64,000 nucleotides of DNA. Origin: Porphyra umbilicalis (taxonomy: Eukaryota > Rhodophyta > Bangiophyceae > Bangiales > Bangiaceae). Of this stretch, positions 46,526-58,389 are shown piece by piece. Positions within the stretch are counted from its first letter, which is position 1. Each line of letters starts with the position of its first letter. Made by a program: the position numbers and the translations under genes. The stretch covers positions 62,001 to 126,000 of the forward strand of contig KV918855.1 of NCBI GenBank assembly GCA_002049455.2. Direction: 5' to 3'. The notes below the pieces were generated by a model that worked only from the letters and a program-made list of their open reading frames with translations, did not search any database and was not told the origin of the DNA.

Positions 46526-47205
46526 TCACCGCACGTCGCAACCACAACCCACTTGCTCGTGGACCCCCCCCGCCACGCCCCCTTTTCCACCCTTGCCGAT
46601 CATCAAGGCCGGCCCACCACCCCCCATTCCTCGAGCGACAGCAGGCCGTCCTCCCTCCCGAAACGCCCGAGCACCCCGACCGCCAGGGCGACCGCGTCGG
46701 CGCGCACGAGCGTCGGCAGGCACCCGCGCCACCCACCGGCGGTCCCGTGCCACTGGCCCAACGACGGCGGTGGTGGCGGCGACCCCGCCGCCGACGCCGC
46801 CGCTGCCGCCGTCACCACGGCCACTGTGTTCACGACGCCCCCCCTCGCCGCCTCCGCCGCGCCCGCCGCCGCGTCGACGGGCGCGCCGCCGACGGGGGCC
46901 ACAGCAGCGTCGACCTCTGCCCCCACGCCTGCGGCGACGGCGACAGGCGCGGGCACGCCCGAAACGTAAGCCGAAGGGAGCGTACCCGCCGGGACGATGG
47001 CGACCGCGCGCGGTGGCGGCGGTGCCGACGCGGCGGCGGCAGGCGCGGCCCCAGCCGTCGCCGGCGCCCTCACCACCGACCCCACAGTCGCCAGCGGCTG
47101 CGGCCCGCCGCCCCGCGCGCGGCGGGTCGACAGCCTCTCCCCCCAAGAGGGCATCTCGGTCTTCTCCTCCCCCCTCACGGACGCCCGCTGCCCACGCCCA
47201 CACCG
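46526..47205. other. GC-rich Ala-coding block
   Basis: C-rich plus strand. On the minus strand an open frame of about 190 codons ending near 46603 reads Ala/Val/Gly-rich, with a less repetitive C-terminus, VGVLGRFGREDGLLSLEEWG. This end is the only part that looks like folded protein. No family is recognised. Confidence 0.25.
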
Positions 47206-47206
47206 A

Positions 47207-47250
47207 CAGCCCTACGGGAAAAATTTCCTGGATATCCAGCTACTTTCAAA
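47207..47250 (+). repeat. Left copy of an inverted GGATATCC repeat
   Basis: CCCTACGGGAAAAATTTCCT, then GGATATCCAGCTACTTTC. It matches the reverse complement of 50360-50402 (TGGATATCCAGC...TTTTCCCGTAGGGC). Confidence 0.7.
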
Positions 47251-49080
47251 AGCGCCGATCTGACACTCACAGGAGAAATATTTCCGTCTGTAGGCTCCAA
47301 GTTGACCCGCCGTATTCCGGTCGCGGGGGCCCTCCCGTCGTCAAGGATCCAGGAAAAAAGCTCGATCTGATGGCACTTTGGTTGGCTCACAACGCTCCTC
47401 ACTTCACTGTAAGCATACACCTGATTGGTTCTCTGTGTCCTCTGACACTGTTGCTTATAGTAGTTGATTTGAATGGTATTTATTAGTGCTGCCACGTGAA
47501 CCTACAGTCAAGTGCAATCAAGCAAGTGGAAATTAACATGAGCCGGTGAAGCGAGCGGCACGAACGCCCCGAGCCCCCGCCCGCTTCCCCCCCCTGCAAA
47601 GAAAAGGCAAGGCACAAGAAGAGCAGACAGATGTAGACAGAAAAAGTACAGGAACATGCGGTAAACACCATAGCACAGAATAAGGTGCAGAAACAGAGCC
47701 AAGAGCAGAGCGGCGTGTACAGGTCAGTGGCCAGTTCAGACAAAACAACCCAGCATTCGGACACTCCCCACTTACTCATTCTCCAACGGAGAGGGATCTG
47801 GGTGGTCGTGAAGCGGGTGGTCGTGACGGCGGCGTCCAAATGGGCCAATCCGACGGGAGAGGTTGCGGGGGCGGCGTCCGGCTGTACGCCGATAGTGCGG
47901 ACGCGGCGCAGCGAGAGATGCCCCCGTCCCCTGTCTCCATCCCCTCTCCTCTTCCACCTCCCTCGTACTCCTCCCGCGCCTCTCTCCCGTCCCCCCCTCC
48001 CGTCCCCCCGAACATATCCAGCTCAAAGGTTGGCATAAAAAAAATCACAGCAAGACGTCTCACATGCGTCCACATACCTTCACATAGGGCACGCTCCAAG
48101 GAAGCAAGGGGGGGGGATATGTGCCTGGGACAACGGCAAGGACGGCAACGCCAGGTGTGCGCGAGGGGGGGAGGGGACGACCAAGATCTGTTGCAACGCC
48201 GCCGAAGCAGCCGATCTGGTTAAACGACGGGGGGGCGGGCGGCACACATCCACAGCGCGTTGATGAAATCTCGTGTCAGGTTCCAAGGTATCTGCAACAA
48301 GGCCGAACCGTATTGCTGCTCGACCCCTTTGCGTTCAGAGAGAGATCGAAAATGAGTACATAACTCCTCTTTGCCCAATCTTTAAGGAGAAGTTCACATC
48401 CTTCGAGACATATGTTGCGAGACTCGCCGCAATGATCCCTCGGAGGTCTCGGGGAAGAAGTGGAGCAAGACCCTGACGGAGGAAAGGATGTGACACCGGC
48501 CAGCATTGAGGATACATGCCAAAGATGCATTGAAAGACACGGTCGCTTTATTGTTGCTCGGCGCGGGCACGGGTGGCAGAGCAGACACGAAATCGATAAG
48601 AAAGCCACGGTGTGCTACAGAGTCACGCAGACATGTAGCTAACTGCACACAGCCGCAAACTCTGACAGAGCTACAGGCCACCGGACAACAGCAAGCTCAC
48701 CATGTCAGCGACTCGCGGACACCACGCATGCATGTGCGTATGACACAAGTTACTCGACTTCGATGTCAGCAACACCCATTGGTTTGCAAAGAAACAGAAG
48801 CCAAGAAAGAGGAAGCCATCGCACATATGCATGGTAAGGATACATGGGGGACGGGCGAGCGAACACGAAAAAGAAGTACGTGGTCAGTTCATCCAACCCA
48901 TCCACCACCCACCCACCGCGCGCGTCACACTATCCACACTGCGCCAGTGTGGATCCCCACCCAATCGCCACCACCACTAGTCCAGCGACTGCAAACGTCG
49001 TCCGGCCCGTCGTAGAGTGACTCCCCCCCGCCCCCGTGCGAGCTGGAGAGAATGCGTGGGATGGAGGGGATGCAGATAAG
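47251..49080. other. AT-richer spacer, no gene recognised
   Basis: Short unrecognised frames on both strands, with a few purine runs such as GGGGGGGGATATG near 48110. No repeat, RNA or domain was identified. Confidence 0.45.
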
Positions 49081-49084
49081 AATA

Positions 49085-49250
49085 CGACAGGAACGAGGGC
49101 GGTCGGCAGGAGGGTGGGCGGGGCGATCGAACAGAGGGTGGCCGGGGCTTCCGGCCAGGAGGGTGGGTGGGGCGGTCGACCAGAGGGTGGGCGGGGCGGT
49201 CCGCCAGGAGGGTGGGCCGAGCGGTCGGCCAGGAGAGCGAGCGGGGATGT
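49085..49250. repeat. ~28-bp G-rich minisatellite, about 5 units
   Basis: Units of the form AGGGTGGGCGGGGCGGTCG plus ACC or CCAGG recur with small changes. Confidence 0.75.
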
Positions 49251-50359
49251 TGGCAGCACTTGTGCACTTGGGCGGCAGCCAGGAGCGGGGCTGGGGGCAG
49301 CATGGCAGTCACCTGCACACATGCCGAGGGCGCGCATTGGCGCCGCCCAGCACTTCGAATTATTATTAATCGCCCCGCTATCCCCAAGCACAAGGCTTGA
49401 CGTTTTCCAGCCCGCTGGTTGGCTGCCCGGTTGACCGGGGGCGCATCCTGGGTCCCCATTGGTAGCAGACTATCATGCCAACAGGTACTGAACAAAGTCT
49501 GGCTGACACAAGCTACGACGGTGAGGCGTCCGAGCAGAGGTCTCCATGTGCCCGCAAGAATGCATACTGTGTACGCCAAGTCTGCCTTGAACTGGGTGTG
49601 AAGGGTGCCGTTTGATCGCGCAAGGAGGACCTGCCCCATGACCCTGCCAGAGCTCTGCACGGCAATGCCAGCAGCCGTCCCACTCTAGCGACACCGTTTG
49701 CGCCCCCATCCTCCCCGACCCCCTCGGCATGTATGTGCAGCCCCCCTCGCCCCCCCCCCCCTGCCAGCAGGAGAAAGGAGTGGGAGAGGACAGGAAAGGA
49801 GGCAAGCACAAGTGTCCGTGGTTGGGCGGTGCCCGCAGCTATTGGGAGTAGACGAGTACGCACATGGGTAGGGGTGACCAGGTGGGTGGGGTAAGAAGGT
49901 CTCTGGGGGTGTCAGAAAGCCTTCTCAGACAGAGCCTTTTAGAGATCGACACAGCGACATTTGCGAGGATGGTGTCACGAGGTTTGCTGCATGGAAAAAC
50001 ATTTCTCTCACGACCTCTCACGGTTCGCATATATTTTAAGTTCTCCGTGACCCAATTTGACAACGTGCTGTGTCAGGAATGGGCGTCTGGGGGGGGGAAA
50101 GCTGCCCAAGAGCCGGCGATCTGGGCCACACACTGCGGCGCGGAAGATCGCCTCACGTGCAGCGCGCGTCGGGCGACAGACCGCCCGAGATCCTGGATTT
50201 TCTGACCAGCTGCAATTGTGGGGGCTCGCTCAGGTGGCTTGGAATGATGCTTGCTGTTTGGCCCGCTCCTGCGAGCCGCTGGATCAGTCGAACGGCCTCT
50301 GTTTCCGACCGAAATGGACTTCAAGGCCACCGGATCCGGCTTTTTCCGGGATCCCGGGG
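49251..50359. other. Spacer, no gene recognised
   Basis: Mixed sequence. Around 49870-50080 the plus strand reads as ordinary protein for about 70 residues (SLLEIDTATFARMVSRGLL), but without a recognisable family or start. Confidence 0.4.
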
Positions 50360-50402
50360 CCAAAAAAGCTGGATATCCAGCAAACTTTTCCCGTAGGGCA
50401 GC
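50360..50402 (-). repeat. Right copy of the inverted GGATATCC repeat
   Basis: Reverse-complement partner of 47207-47250; about 35 of 40 bases agree by eye. Both copies abut a GC-rich Ala-coding block. Confidence 0.7.
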
Positions 50403-51610
50403 GGGACCACTCTCGCCGACCGCAAGCGGCACCCGACGGCGCGGCACCTGACGGCGCGGCCACCGCCCAGCAACGTCCCCCGCAGGCGCCGCTCCGCCCC
50501 CCGGACGCCACTGCCGCCACCGCCACCCCGCGACCGCCCAAACAACGCGGACTGCCGGGCGACGGTAGTCACGATGGAGCACCCGCCCGTAGAGCGGGCG
50601 TCCCATTCCGCCAGCCGACCCGCCATCGCCCCATAACCTTCGGCCACCCACCGACGACGCCGTCGTCGCCGCCGCGGTCGTCACTGCGGCGTGAAGGCAT
50701 GCTGGGCACGGCCTCTATCGGCCTCGTCAGGGGGTGCCACGCAGGCACCGCACCGCCGCCGCCGTTGTCACCGCCACCGCCTCCCGAGCTGCCGCCGCCG
50801 CCGCCGCTGCCGCCGGTTGCCTCCGGCAAAACGACGGGCGCCTGCAGCGGCAGCCGCCGGAGCCCCGCCCCCGCTGCTCTCGACCGCACCTGCCCTTGCG
50901 CGGCAGCCGCAAGGCGGGCAGCGGCGTGCGTGGCGGCCACGGTTGTGGCCGCAAGCGCCCGAAGAGGGGGGGGTCACCCGCCGCCGCGCGGCGGCCATCG
51001 TGGCGCCGGCGGCAGACGTTGACGAGCCGCCGCCGTCGCCGCCGCCGCCGCCGCCCGGCAGCGCCGCGCCTGCAACGGACGCTGAAGCGGCGGTCGACAT
51101 GGCAGCACAGCCCAGTGTGGTGGCGGGCGCGACCAGCCACCAAGAGAGCTCCGTGCCCGCCGCCCGGCGCGTGCACGGCTCGCAACGGTGCGGGGCGGAT
51201 GCGGGCGGGGGAGCGCGCGCGTCGCGCGTCGTCCGGCACGACGGGGGTCCACGGCAGGCAAAAAAGGAGAAGTGAAAACACCGCCGCCGGCCGGTCGCGC
51301 GCCCGCCACGCACGCCGCGGGTGGGATCATCACCGGTCCGACTGGCGGCGGCGGCGGCGGCGGTGCCGCCGCCGCTGCCGACACGCGCGCGGAGCACCGC
51401 CCATCGCGGGCGGCGCGGGGAGGCGCGGGACGCTTCCCACGGCTGCTTCGACGAGACTCATCGTCATCAGCACCAGCCATCAAACAGGAGCGCACATAAT
51501 ATCGCCCACATGAGGGTCAGAAACCGCGCTACGCAAACCGCGTTGCGCTACACGCGTACCACCGAGCACCCCTCCCACCCCGACCGGGTCCCCATGATCA
51601 ACGTATCCTC
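50403..51610. other. GC-rich low-complexity block
   Basis: Ala/Gly/Arg/Pro-coding on both strands with many (CCG)n runs. No frame is clearly favoured and no domain is seen. Confidence 0.4.
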
Positions 51611-51613
51611 AAA

Positions 51614-51647
51614 CTGAAAGCGCGTTCGCGAAAACACCCTGGACTTG
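51614..51647 (+). repeat. Dispersed CGCGTTCGCG motif copy
   Basis: GAAAGCGCGTTCGCGAAAAC followed by ACCCTGGACTTGCG. This is the best match to the motif consensus and lies about 260 bp before the next GC-rich block. Confidence 0.75.
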
Positions 51648-51889
51648 CGAAACGACAAAACCGTTTTCACTCGACCAAAGAGTGACAAGAGCGTCACGTA
51701 CATCTTTTGAAGGTGCTCTGCAACGCTGCTCAGACACAATGCCACCTACACCTACGCCACTGTCTCGCCACACCAAAACAGCTTCTTTGTCTTTTTTCCA
51801 CCCCTTTCTCACCCACACCACAGAGCGGCCACCACGGGAGTCCCGTACAATCGTCCTTGCGCAGTTTCCGCCACGCAGACCACGCGAGT

Positions 51890-53020
51890 GGATGGCGAAC
51901 CAGCGGGACGACCTCGCGGGGCTCTGAACCCCCCCCCACCCTGTCCTCACGCGCTCCTACGTCCTTCGCGCCAGAGGAAAGCCCCGCATCCCCATCGCCG
52001 GCGTGGCGCTCGGCGCCGGCGCCTGCCGCGCCGCCGTGCCCCCACCGAGCCGCCGTCGGCGTCGCGGCCGTGGGTGCGCTACGGCGGCGGCGCGCCGCTT
52101 CCGCCGCACCCGCGCGCACACGCGCGACGCCTCGGTGCGGGAGTCGGCTCGGGGTTCGCCCGAGCGGGGGCCCCCGCCCCATCGGCCGGCGGGGCGGCCG
52201 CTGCGTGCCCGTCGCCGCTGCCAGGTGGGGAGGGGGGGTGCCGACGCTGCGGAGGCGACGGCCGTCGGGGTGGCCACCAAAGGCCGCGCCCACGCGCGCA
52301 CACGCGCAGCGTCGACAAGGCGCACCCGCCGGCGGGGGCGAGGACCACCGGCAGCGAGGGGCAGGGTCGGGAGTGCCCCAACCCCGACCCGGCGCCACGC
52401 CGTCGGGAGGGGGGGGCGAAGCCAGCGGCGGCGCCGCCGTGGGCGGCCCGACGGCGCCTCACCGCAGGCGGCCGTGGCGGCGCCCGCCGGCCGGCCTCCG
52501 CCACAGTCGCGCGCCACCGCCGACGTCACGGCGGCGGGGCGGACGCGCAGCCGTGGCTTCGGCCACCGCCCTCATGGGCACGCCAGTGGACGCCGCGGCG
52601 ACGGCGGTGGCGGCAGTGGCGGCAGGGCGCGGTGGCTGGGGCGCCACCAGCCCATCGGGGGGGCGCGCCGCCCCCCGCGCCTAACCGCCCAGGCGGCTGC
52701 CGCGCGACGGGCGGTGGTGGCTACCGCGCCGCCGCCGCCGCGGCGCCCGCGCCCCGCCACCACGGGGGATACGACCGCCGCGGCCGCCGCCGGCCGCCGC
52801 GTGCGGGTGCGTGTCGCGCGCGCGGTTGTCGACAGCCCACCGCCGGGTCGGCGGCAGGCGCGGCGGCAACGCCGCCAGCGGCGGTTGCCGCCCCCCTTAC
52901 CCGCCGCGCGCGGGTGTGCCGCGCGTGGCACGCGGCGCGCGGCTGTGCGGAAGAGAAAAAAACGGTCAGGTGGCCTGGCACACGGCGCACGGCCGGTCGG
53001 CTCACGGACATGGGAGCCAC
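51890..53020. other. GC-rich low-complexity block
   Basis: Open in several frames on both strands, Arg/Pro/Ala-rich, with local direct repeats such as CGCGCGCACACGCG. No domain is seen. The 3' edge (about 52965-53060) falls abruptly to AT-rich sequence. Confidence 0.4.
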
Positions 53021-53059
53021 TGACTGACATAGCGCAAGGACGCCGCCCTGCCCCAGTCA

Positions 53060-55575
53060 AAAATTCAAACACATGCCTCAGAGCATTGTCAACAACTCAG
53101 GCTATCTCTATCGGCTATTCCATTCTAAAATAAATTCCGCGTCCTTAGATAGCCACATGTACGTCAGCGGTTGGCCGCATTCCTGTCATGAGCCTAAGTA
53201 CCTGCAGGATCCCGTACATCACGTCCTTTCTTGGCCCGATCAAGACGATATTTTCCGCCAGGGCTTGATTCACTGCAGCGGCAGTTGACAACTGTAGTGA
53301 GCAGCCGTATCAACCATAACGAAGACGCAGAGAACGCTCGTCGGCAGATGGACAAACAAACAGGTCAAAATGTGCAGCGCTTGATGACATCCACGCCTAG
53401 AAGGGCGTCGCTGTAGGACCATTTCCATGTACGACAGCTCTTGCGGACGTTCCGGAACAGCGACCATCTCTGCCGAGAAGGAACTGGCAGTCAATCTTGC
53501 AGACGTGACGCACACGTTTCAGCCACGTGCTACTATTTGCTGTGAAACGGGTCGTTGATCCATTACATGGGCCAATCAGAGGCTCCCGTGAGATAGCCTC
53601 GGCTATCCTGAAAGCTATTCCGACTCGAAATAGAAAAGCGATAGCCGCACAGCTATTCTCGGTCAGCGGAAACCAGAATCAAGTAGGTAGTTCGATTTCC
53701 ATGGCCCGAACAACAAAAGGGCTTCTTCGTCTAAAAAGCGGTGTTACATCGGACTTCAGGTGCTTGATGGGACACGTTGTGCAACGTGGCGTGAATATGG
53801 CGAGAGCACCTCATTGTTAACGATGCTCTCGGAGCGCCCAAACGCATCTTTTTCGAAGTACGGCTGACTGCTTCGACCGAGTGCAGCAGGAATCGTCGTT
53901 TCCAGCCTGTACAACGCACTCGACAGAGTTTTTGACCCCTGGAAACCATACGAACGTCTCTCACAGACGACATGGGCACTTGTTCGAAAAAAGAAACACA
54001 TGAGCGACATTGCCCAAGGCTTGCGGACATGTTCATGGCAAGAACGTACAGCGCAACGTCCTGTGTCGTTGTCACGGTCCCGTTTTACGCGCACAGCCTC
54101 TCATTCTCAAGTACTACCGCAACGTGCACTGGCCTCAGAAAAAAATTAAAAGGGGCTCATGGGGTGGACGGTGGTCAGTGTTTGCTCATTATGAGTAGTA
54201 CTCTGAACTAAAGTTCAGGGAATTGCACGCTGCTCTTCCTTCAGCCCTTACGCCCTGCATCGCTCATGCTCCGTCAGGGGCCGCCACCTCCTCGATCCAC
54301 AGCACCACGTCGTCAGCCCGCCACCCCGTTGACATCCGGGCTGCGCCGGTCGACCACAGGCAACGGGAACAGCCGCGAACGCTCGAGCACCCACTCCGCA
54401 ACCACTCAACCCTTTTTACGAACGTGCAAAAGAAAAGCGCTCTCTCAGGCCTTTGAAGCCACCTTTTCGACAAGTCGCCAAACCTTACGCGTGCGTGACT
54501 ACATCGGCTTCGGTGAACCCGCCCTCACGACCCCGCAAGCAGCGCACCTGCCCTTGCGTACCTCTTTAACCACGATCTGTTCCCGCGGACCGTACGGCCG
54601 ATGAAGACGTCGCCACCTCCAGCAAACCCGAACGATGGTCGGGTGGACCTGTGCGCTTCATTCCATTGTCAATGGACCAGCTGGGGACGTCGCCAGACAA
54701 CGTAGGACGCAAAAAGGTCCGCCCGGGACGGTTTTGGTCAAGTACTCCCGCAGTCTGCACGGGAAAAGGCAACTTATTCTTTAACGTGCGGGTGTGTATA
54801 GTAGGGCTGTTAGAGCACACACAACAACGTCTCCTTCAAGATCTGAATTCTAAAATGGAATATGCCACGTTTGCTGACGTGGAGGGCGGTAAGCGGCCCC
54901 CCATTTTTCTCATCCAAGAGGGCCCTTCGTGGTCCCAAAGTTATCGAAAACAGTGGCTACATGAGCACCAGATGGGGAAAGCAAGATGGGGGATGCGCGC
55001 ATAGCAAGGTTCGTCCCCAAGTGATCAAAATTCGTGCATATCGTGCAACAGTCTCGATGCCAAAACACGCCGGACGAAAAGGCTGCAGTGCGGAAGAGAT
55101 GGTGAGTCGAAGTGTCTCTGATCCCAGTGGAACCTGCCGAATCGCGTAAAACACGGACACTTTTGGCACACATGTCTGAAATAGAGAGACACGATTCGTG
55201 AACATCGGACGAAGTGGTCGCACCACGCGTCCAGAGTCAGCACGGCGGGGGAAACTTGGCACACTTGTCTCAGACCCGAGTCTCTCGGGACTCAACATAG
55301 GTGCTGGCGTCGGTCGAGGTCCACTGAACGGGTGCGTGATGCGATGCGCTGTCGCGACGAGCCCGATTCGAGGACCGAGCGATCCGTTCTGAACCGCCTT
55401 TCGGATGCTTCCAGAAGCAATGGTGGCCGACGCCATGGGTTGGACCAGACGTCGGCAGGCCCAGAAGGCGGGCTCGTGAGAAAATCTATTGGGGCAGTGT
55501 CGCTGGTCCGACGCTAGAAATCTGGTCCGATCCCGCAACCAGTCTGACGATTCGTTTGCTCATCATGGGAAAGTA
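53060..55575. other. AT-richer spacer, no gene recognised
   Basis: Contains the hairpin repeat at 54201-54220 (a relative of 46384-46431). Around 54420-54650 mixed-composition frames occur on the plus strand (e.g. RVRDYIGFGEPALTTPQA) without a recognisable family. Confidence 0.4.
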
Positions 55576-56262
55576 ATGGAACTATTGGATGCGTATCCGG
55601 CAGGCCCTACTATGGGTCCTGAAACTTTGCTTGAGTTGCTTCTGACGGACTTCTTTTCAGTTCAGGTATCTTCCAGCAAATACGATTTCAGATGGGTACC
55701 GGTGGCGATAATCTTTGCCACCCGCAAGTGCAGATACTCAAAAGTCTCAAATGTGGAGCACGGGGGGCTTTGTTCTGGAATGTTGGGTCCACTTCTTGTG
55801 AACATGATGCTGGCTGACACATCCGGAATTGCTTACCGTGAAGCTCATTGCATCAGTCTTCTACCTGTGTGCCCTGTCAAGCCGTGCCATGAGATGATGC
55901 AGGGAACCGCGGAAGCTGTGTGCTTTGATACTCCCTCAGGCATGCTGTGCTCGACGGAGAGCGGCGCTCCCATCCAGCTGCGTCATACTCTCAAACGCAC
56001 ATATTCGCGGGTCGCCCTGCTCCCAGCCCTTCAAGGCAGCCCGGACCGACCCCCCCCCCCCCCCCCCTGGGTTCCCCCCCCCCCCCCCCCCGGGCCGCTA
56101 CCCGCCTCCCCGCGCCCCAAAGAGCCACCACCCCTCCCCCTCCCCCCCCCCCCCCCCCCCCTGCCTTCCACCCCAGCGGCAATGGAGGCGAAAGCCGCGG
56201 TTGGCGCGCCGTTCGTTAACGCAGGCTGCTGGTTCTGCCCAATCGCCGCAAGCAGGCGGTGA
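55576..56262 (+). CDS. Hypothetical protein with Pro-rich tail
   Basis: From an ATG at 55576 about 155 residues have ordinary composition (MELLDAYPAGPTMGPETLLE, then a Leu-rich start, several Cys, and GMLGPLLVNMMLADTSG). It then enters a C-tract region coding poly-Pro (56047-56165) and ends at a TGA at 56260-56262. I recognise no family. The first 465 bases lie in moderate-GC sequence, so the long frame is less likely to be a compositional accident. The poly-Pro part may be an artefact of reading through the C runs. Confidence 0.35.
   Translation: MELLDAYPAGPTMGPETLLELLLTDFFSVQVSSSKYDFRWVPVAIIFATRKCRYSKVSNVEHGGLCSGMLGPLLVNMMLADTSGIAYREAHCISLLPVCPVKPCHEMMQGTAEAVCFDTPSGMLCSTESGAPIQLRHTLKRTYSRVALLPALQGSPDRPPPPPPWVPPPPPPGPLPASPRPKEPPPLPLPPPPPPLPSTPAAMEAKAAVGAPFVNAGCWFCPIAASRR
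56047..56165. repeat. Poly-C tracts
   Basis: Three runs of 16-20 C, near 56049, 56074 and 56140, separated by GC-rich spacers. Homopolymers of this length are prone to length errors in assembly, and frames across them should be distrusted. Confidence 0.85.
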
Positions 56263-56697
56263 AGCATCTCCAGCCGCCGGCACAGGCGGAGAAGCGCGCC
56301 GCACCGACGAACAAGTGCAGCCGGCAGCTGCTCCATTCCCGCTGTCCGGCGGCAGCGGATCGCTTCGCGCCGGCGGCGGCGCGGCACCGGCCGCCGGAAC
56401 TGGCGGCGAGGATTCCGGCCCTGACGAAGCAACGCCGCCGGCTGCTGCCCAATCGCCGCTAGCCGGCGGCGGTGCATCACCGGCCACCGTTACCGGCGGC
56501 GACGCGCCCCGCGAGCACGTGCAAGTGCCGCCGGCTGCTGCACGACCTTCGCCAGCCGGCGACGGCCCATTACCTGCCGGCGGTGGTGGCCCTTCCGTCT
56601 ACGCGGTCGCCGAGGGAGGCAGTTCGTGCCTTGTTCCCTACCTGTGGGTGGCGGCGAAGACACCGACCTTCTTGCCGCCACCTTCGCGCCGGCTACC

Positions 56698-57942
56698 ATG
56701 GCGACTGGGCTTGGCTGGACAAACGAGGAGCGGGCGGCGCTCAGCACGTCCTATCTTTCTACATCTCTGGACGCTGTGAAGGGTTCGGACCAGACTGGGA
56801 CAAGCTTTTGGGCGGTGGTCAACGCAAAATGGAAGCGCGTACTGGCCGGTCACCCTGGCGCGCGACGGCGCACTGAGAGCGATGACGGGGGGGTGCAGAA
56901 GCAGTGTGGCAAGATCCGGAGGGGGCTGAGCAAGTTTGGATCCTACTACCTGGCCGTTAAGCGGCTGTCGGTGACTGGCAACCCAAGCGACTAGGACATG
57001 ATTCGCGCAGCTGTGGTGCGCTTTTGCGGGCTCAACATTGACAAGGCGATGCGAAAGGACCGGGCGTCTGACAAGGCGAAGAGAACGAAAATCAAGAGGA
57101 AGTCGAAGCAAACGACCGGCCCGTGGGTACCGTTCTTGCGGGTGTTGCGCCACGTTGACAAGTGTAGTGGCGCCGCCGGGGCCGCCGCCACAGACGGCGG
57201 CGATGGCCGCGCCGGCTTCTCCAGCGCGTCTGCCGGCGGCCGTGCCTCCCCAAGCGATTCGGACGAGAAGGATAACGGGCTGCCGGCGGCGGGCGCCTTC
57301 CAGTCACGTCCGCGTGGCTCAAAGGCGGCCAAGCAGGAGATGAGTGAAGATATCCGCGCGTCGCGGCCGCTCAAGGACAGCTCGGAAGCTCTGCTGGCGC
57401 TGGCGCGGGCAACGATGGAGCGGATAACTGTGGCGTTTTTCGACACGGCTGAGATGCGCGGCACCCCGGAGGCGATTGTCTTCAGCAAGATGCACGCGCG
57501 CAAGCTGATGGCGGCGACTAGGACTGACTTTTTCTCGTCCCCGCCGGCGATGACGTCGGGTCCGGCGGGGACGGTCGCCGCCTTGGCGACTGACGCGAGG
57601 TCGTCGACCGCACCGACGGCCGTGTCGGAGGTGCATCCGCCACCGCCGGTCAGTAAGAAGCCGGCGGCAGTCGCGTACGAGGTGCACGCGAGGTCGTCGA
57701 CCGCATCGGCGGCCGTGTCGGAGGTGTATCCGCCGCCGCCGATCGGCAAGAAGCCGGCGGCAGACTTGTCCAAGGTGCAATCGCAGCCGGCGTCCCGGAA
57801 GCAACACGCCAGCGGCGCATGCGACGTCAGCTCCTGTTCCCAAGACGACCGACCGAGGCACGCCAAGCCGTGGCGCCCGGTCCCAGGTGCCGAAGCAGGC
57901 GAAGGCGGCGGCGGCCCTTGCTGCCGCGTCGACTACAATTGA
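56698..57942 (+). pseudogene. Myb/SANT-like (NAM-associated type) protein, one in-frame TAG
   Basis: An ATG at 56698 in a strong context (TACCATGGC) starts a Myb-like domain: GLGWTNEERAALSTSYL, then QTGTSFWAVVNAKWKRVL, QCGKIRRGLSKFGSYYLAV, and after a TAG at 56992-56994 the same frame continues with DMIRAAVVRFCGLNIDKAM and GPWVPFLRVLRHVDKC. This is the layout of trihelix-like proteins carried by PIF/Harbinger transposons and of plant NAM-associated proteins: a WT.EE helix, FW..V...W, a K..kF..yy segment, then W..L..v.KC. A DNA- or transposase-binding role is known for such partners. The C-terminus has two ~33-residue repeats around EVHPPPPVSKKPAA; an acidic tail (IEDEDEVYLVP) lies in another frame at 57940-58065. 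Upstream, 56270-56640 reads as Gly/Ala repeats (PAAGTGGE). Confidence 0.6.
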
Positions 57943-58069
57943 AGACGAAGATGAGGTGTACTTGGTGCCTATGCACCACAACAAGGCAGCGAAAGACGCC
58001 GACTGTGCTGTTGAGGAGTCTGGTGGGGACGATGACCATTCCGAGTCCCTGTGGTGTTTGAGGTGTATG

Positions 58070-58380
58070 TGCTTTGTTCTGCAGCATGCCAAAGGTTTTT
58101 TTTCCCCGTTGGCCAGTTTTTCTTTTCCTACTTCTGTGCACCGCGCACCCTACCACTAACGGGCAACACCCCTTGGGATCCCCTGCACTTCCGGCCACTG
58201 AAGATTTCCTCGCAAGGACACCGGAGACGGGCACTACACTCCCCGCACATGTTGGCGCAAGAGCACCGGCGGCAACACAACAACACACCCGGTCTCCTCC
58301 GCGCACTAGACACGCGCAGACGGTCTTACCAACGCCGGCGATGGGCCACTCACCTCTAGTCCCCTCCCTCGCCCGCCCGC
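58070..58380. other. No gene seen
   Basis: Transition from the Myb-like gene to the tandem repeats. No feature is recognised. Confidence 0.5.
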
Positions 58381-58389
58381 CCCCACCAA

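Noticed and set aside
51888-53133. Long overlapping genes of 325-379 codons
   Set aside because: Three plus-strand frames are open over the same stretch with Arg/Pro/Ala-rich content, as expected from composition.
54957-55538. A 193-codon minus-strand protein
   Set aside because: No ordinary start context, no domain, and the overlapping plus strand is equally open; no evidence for coding.
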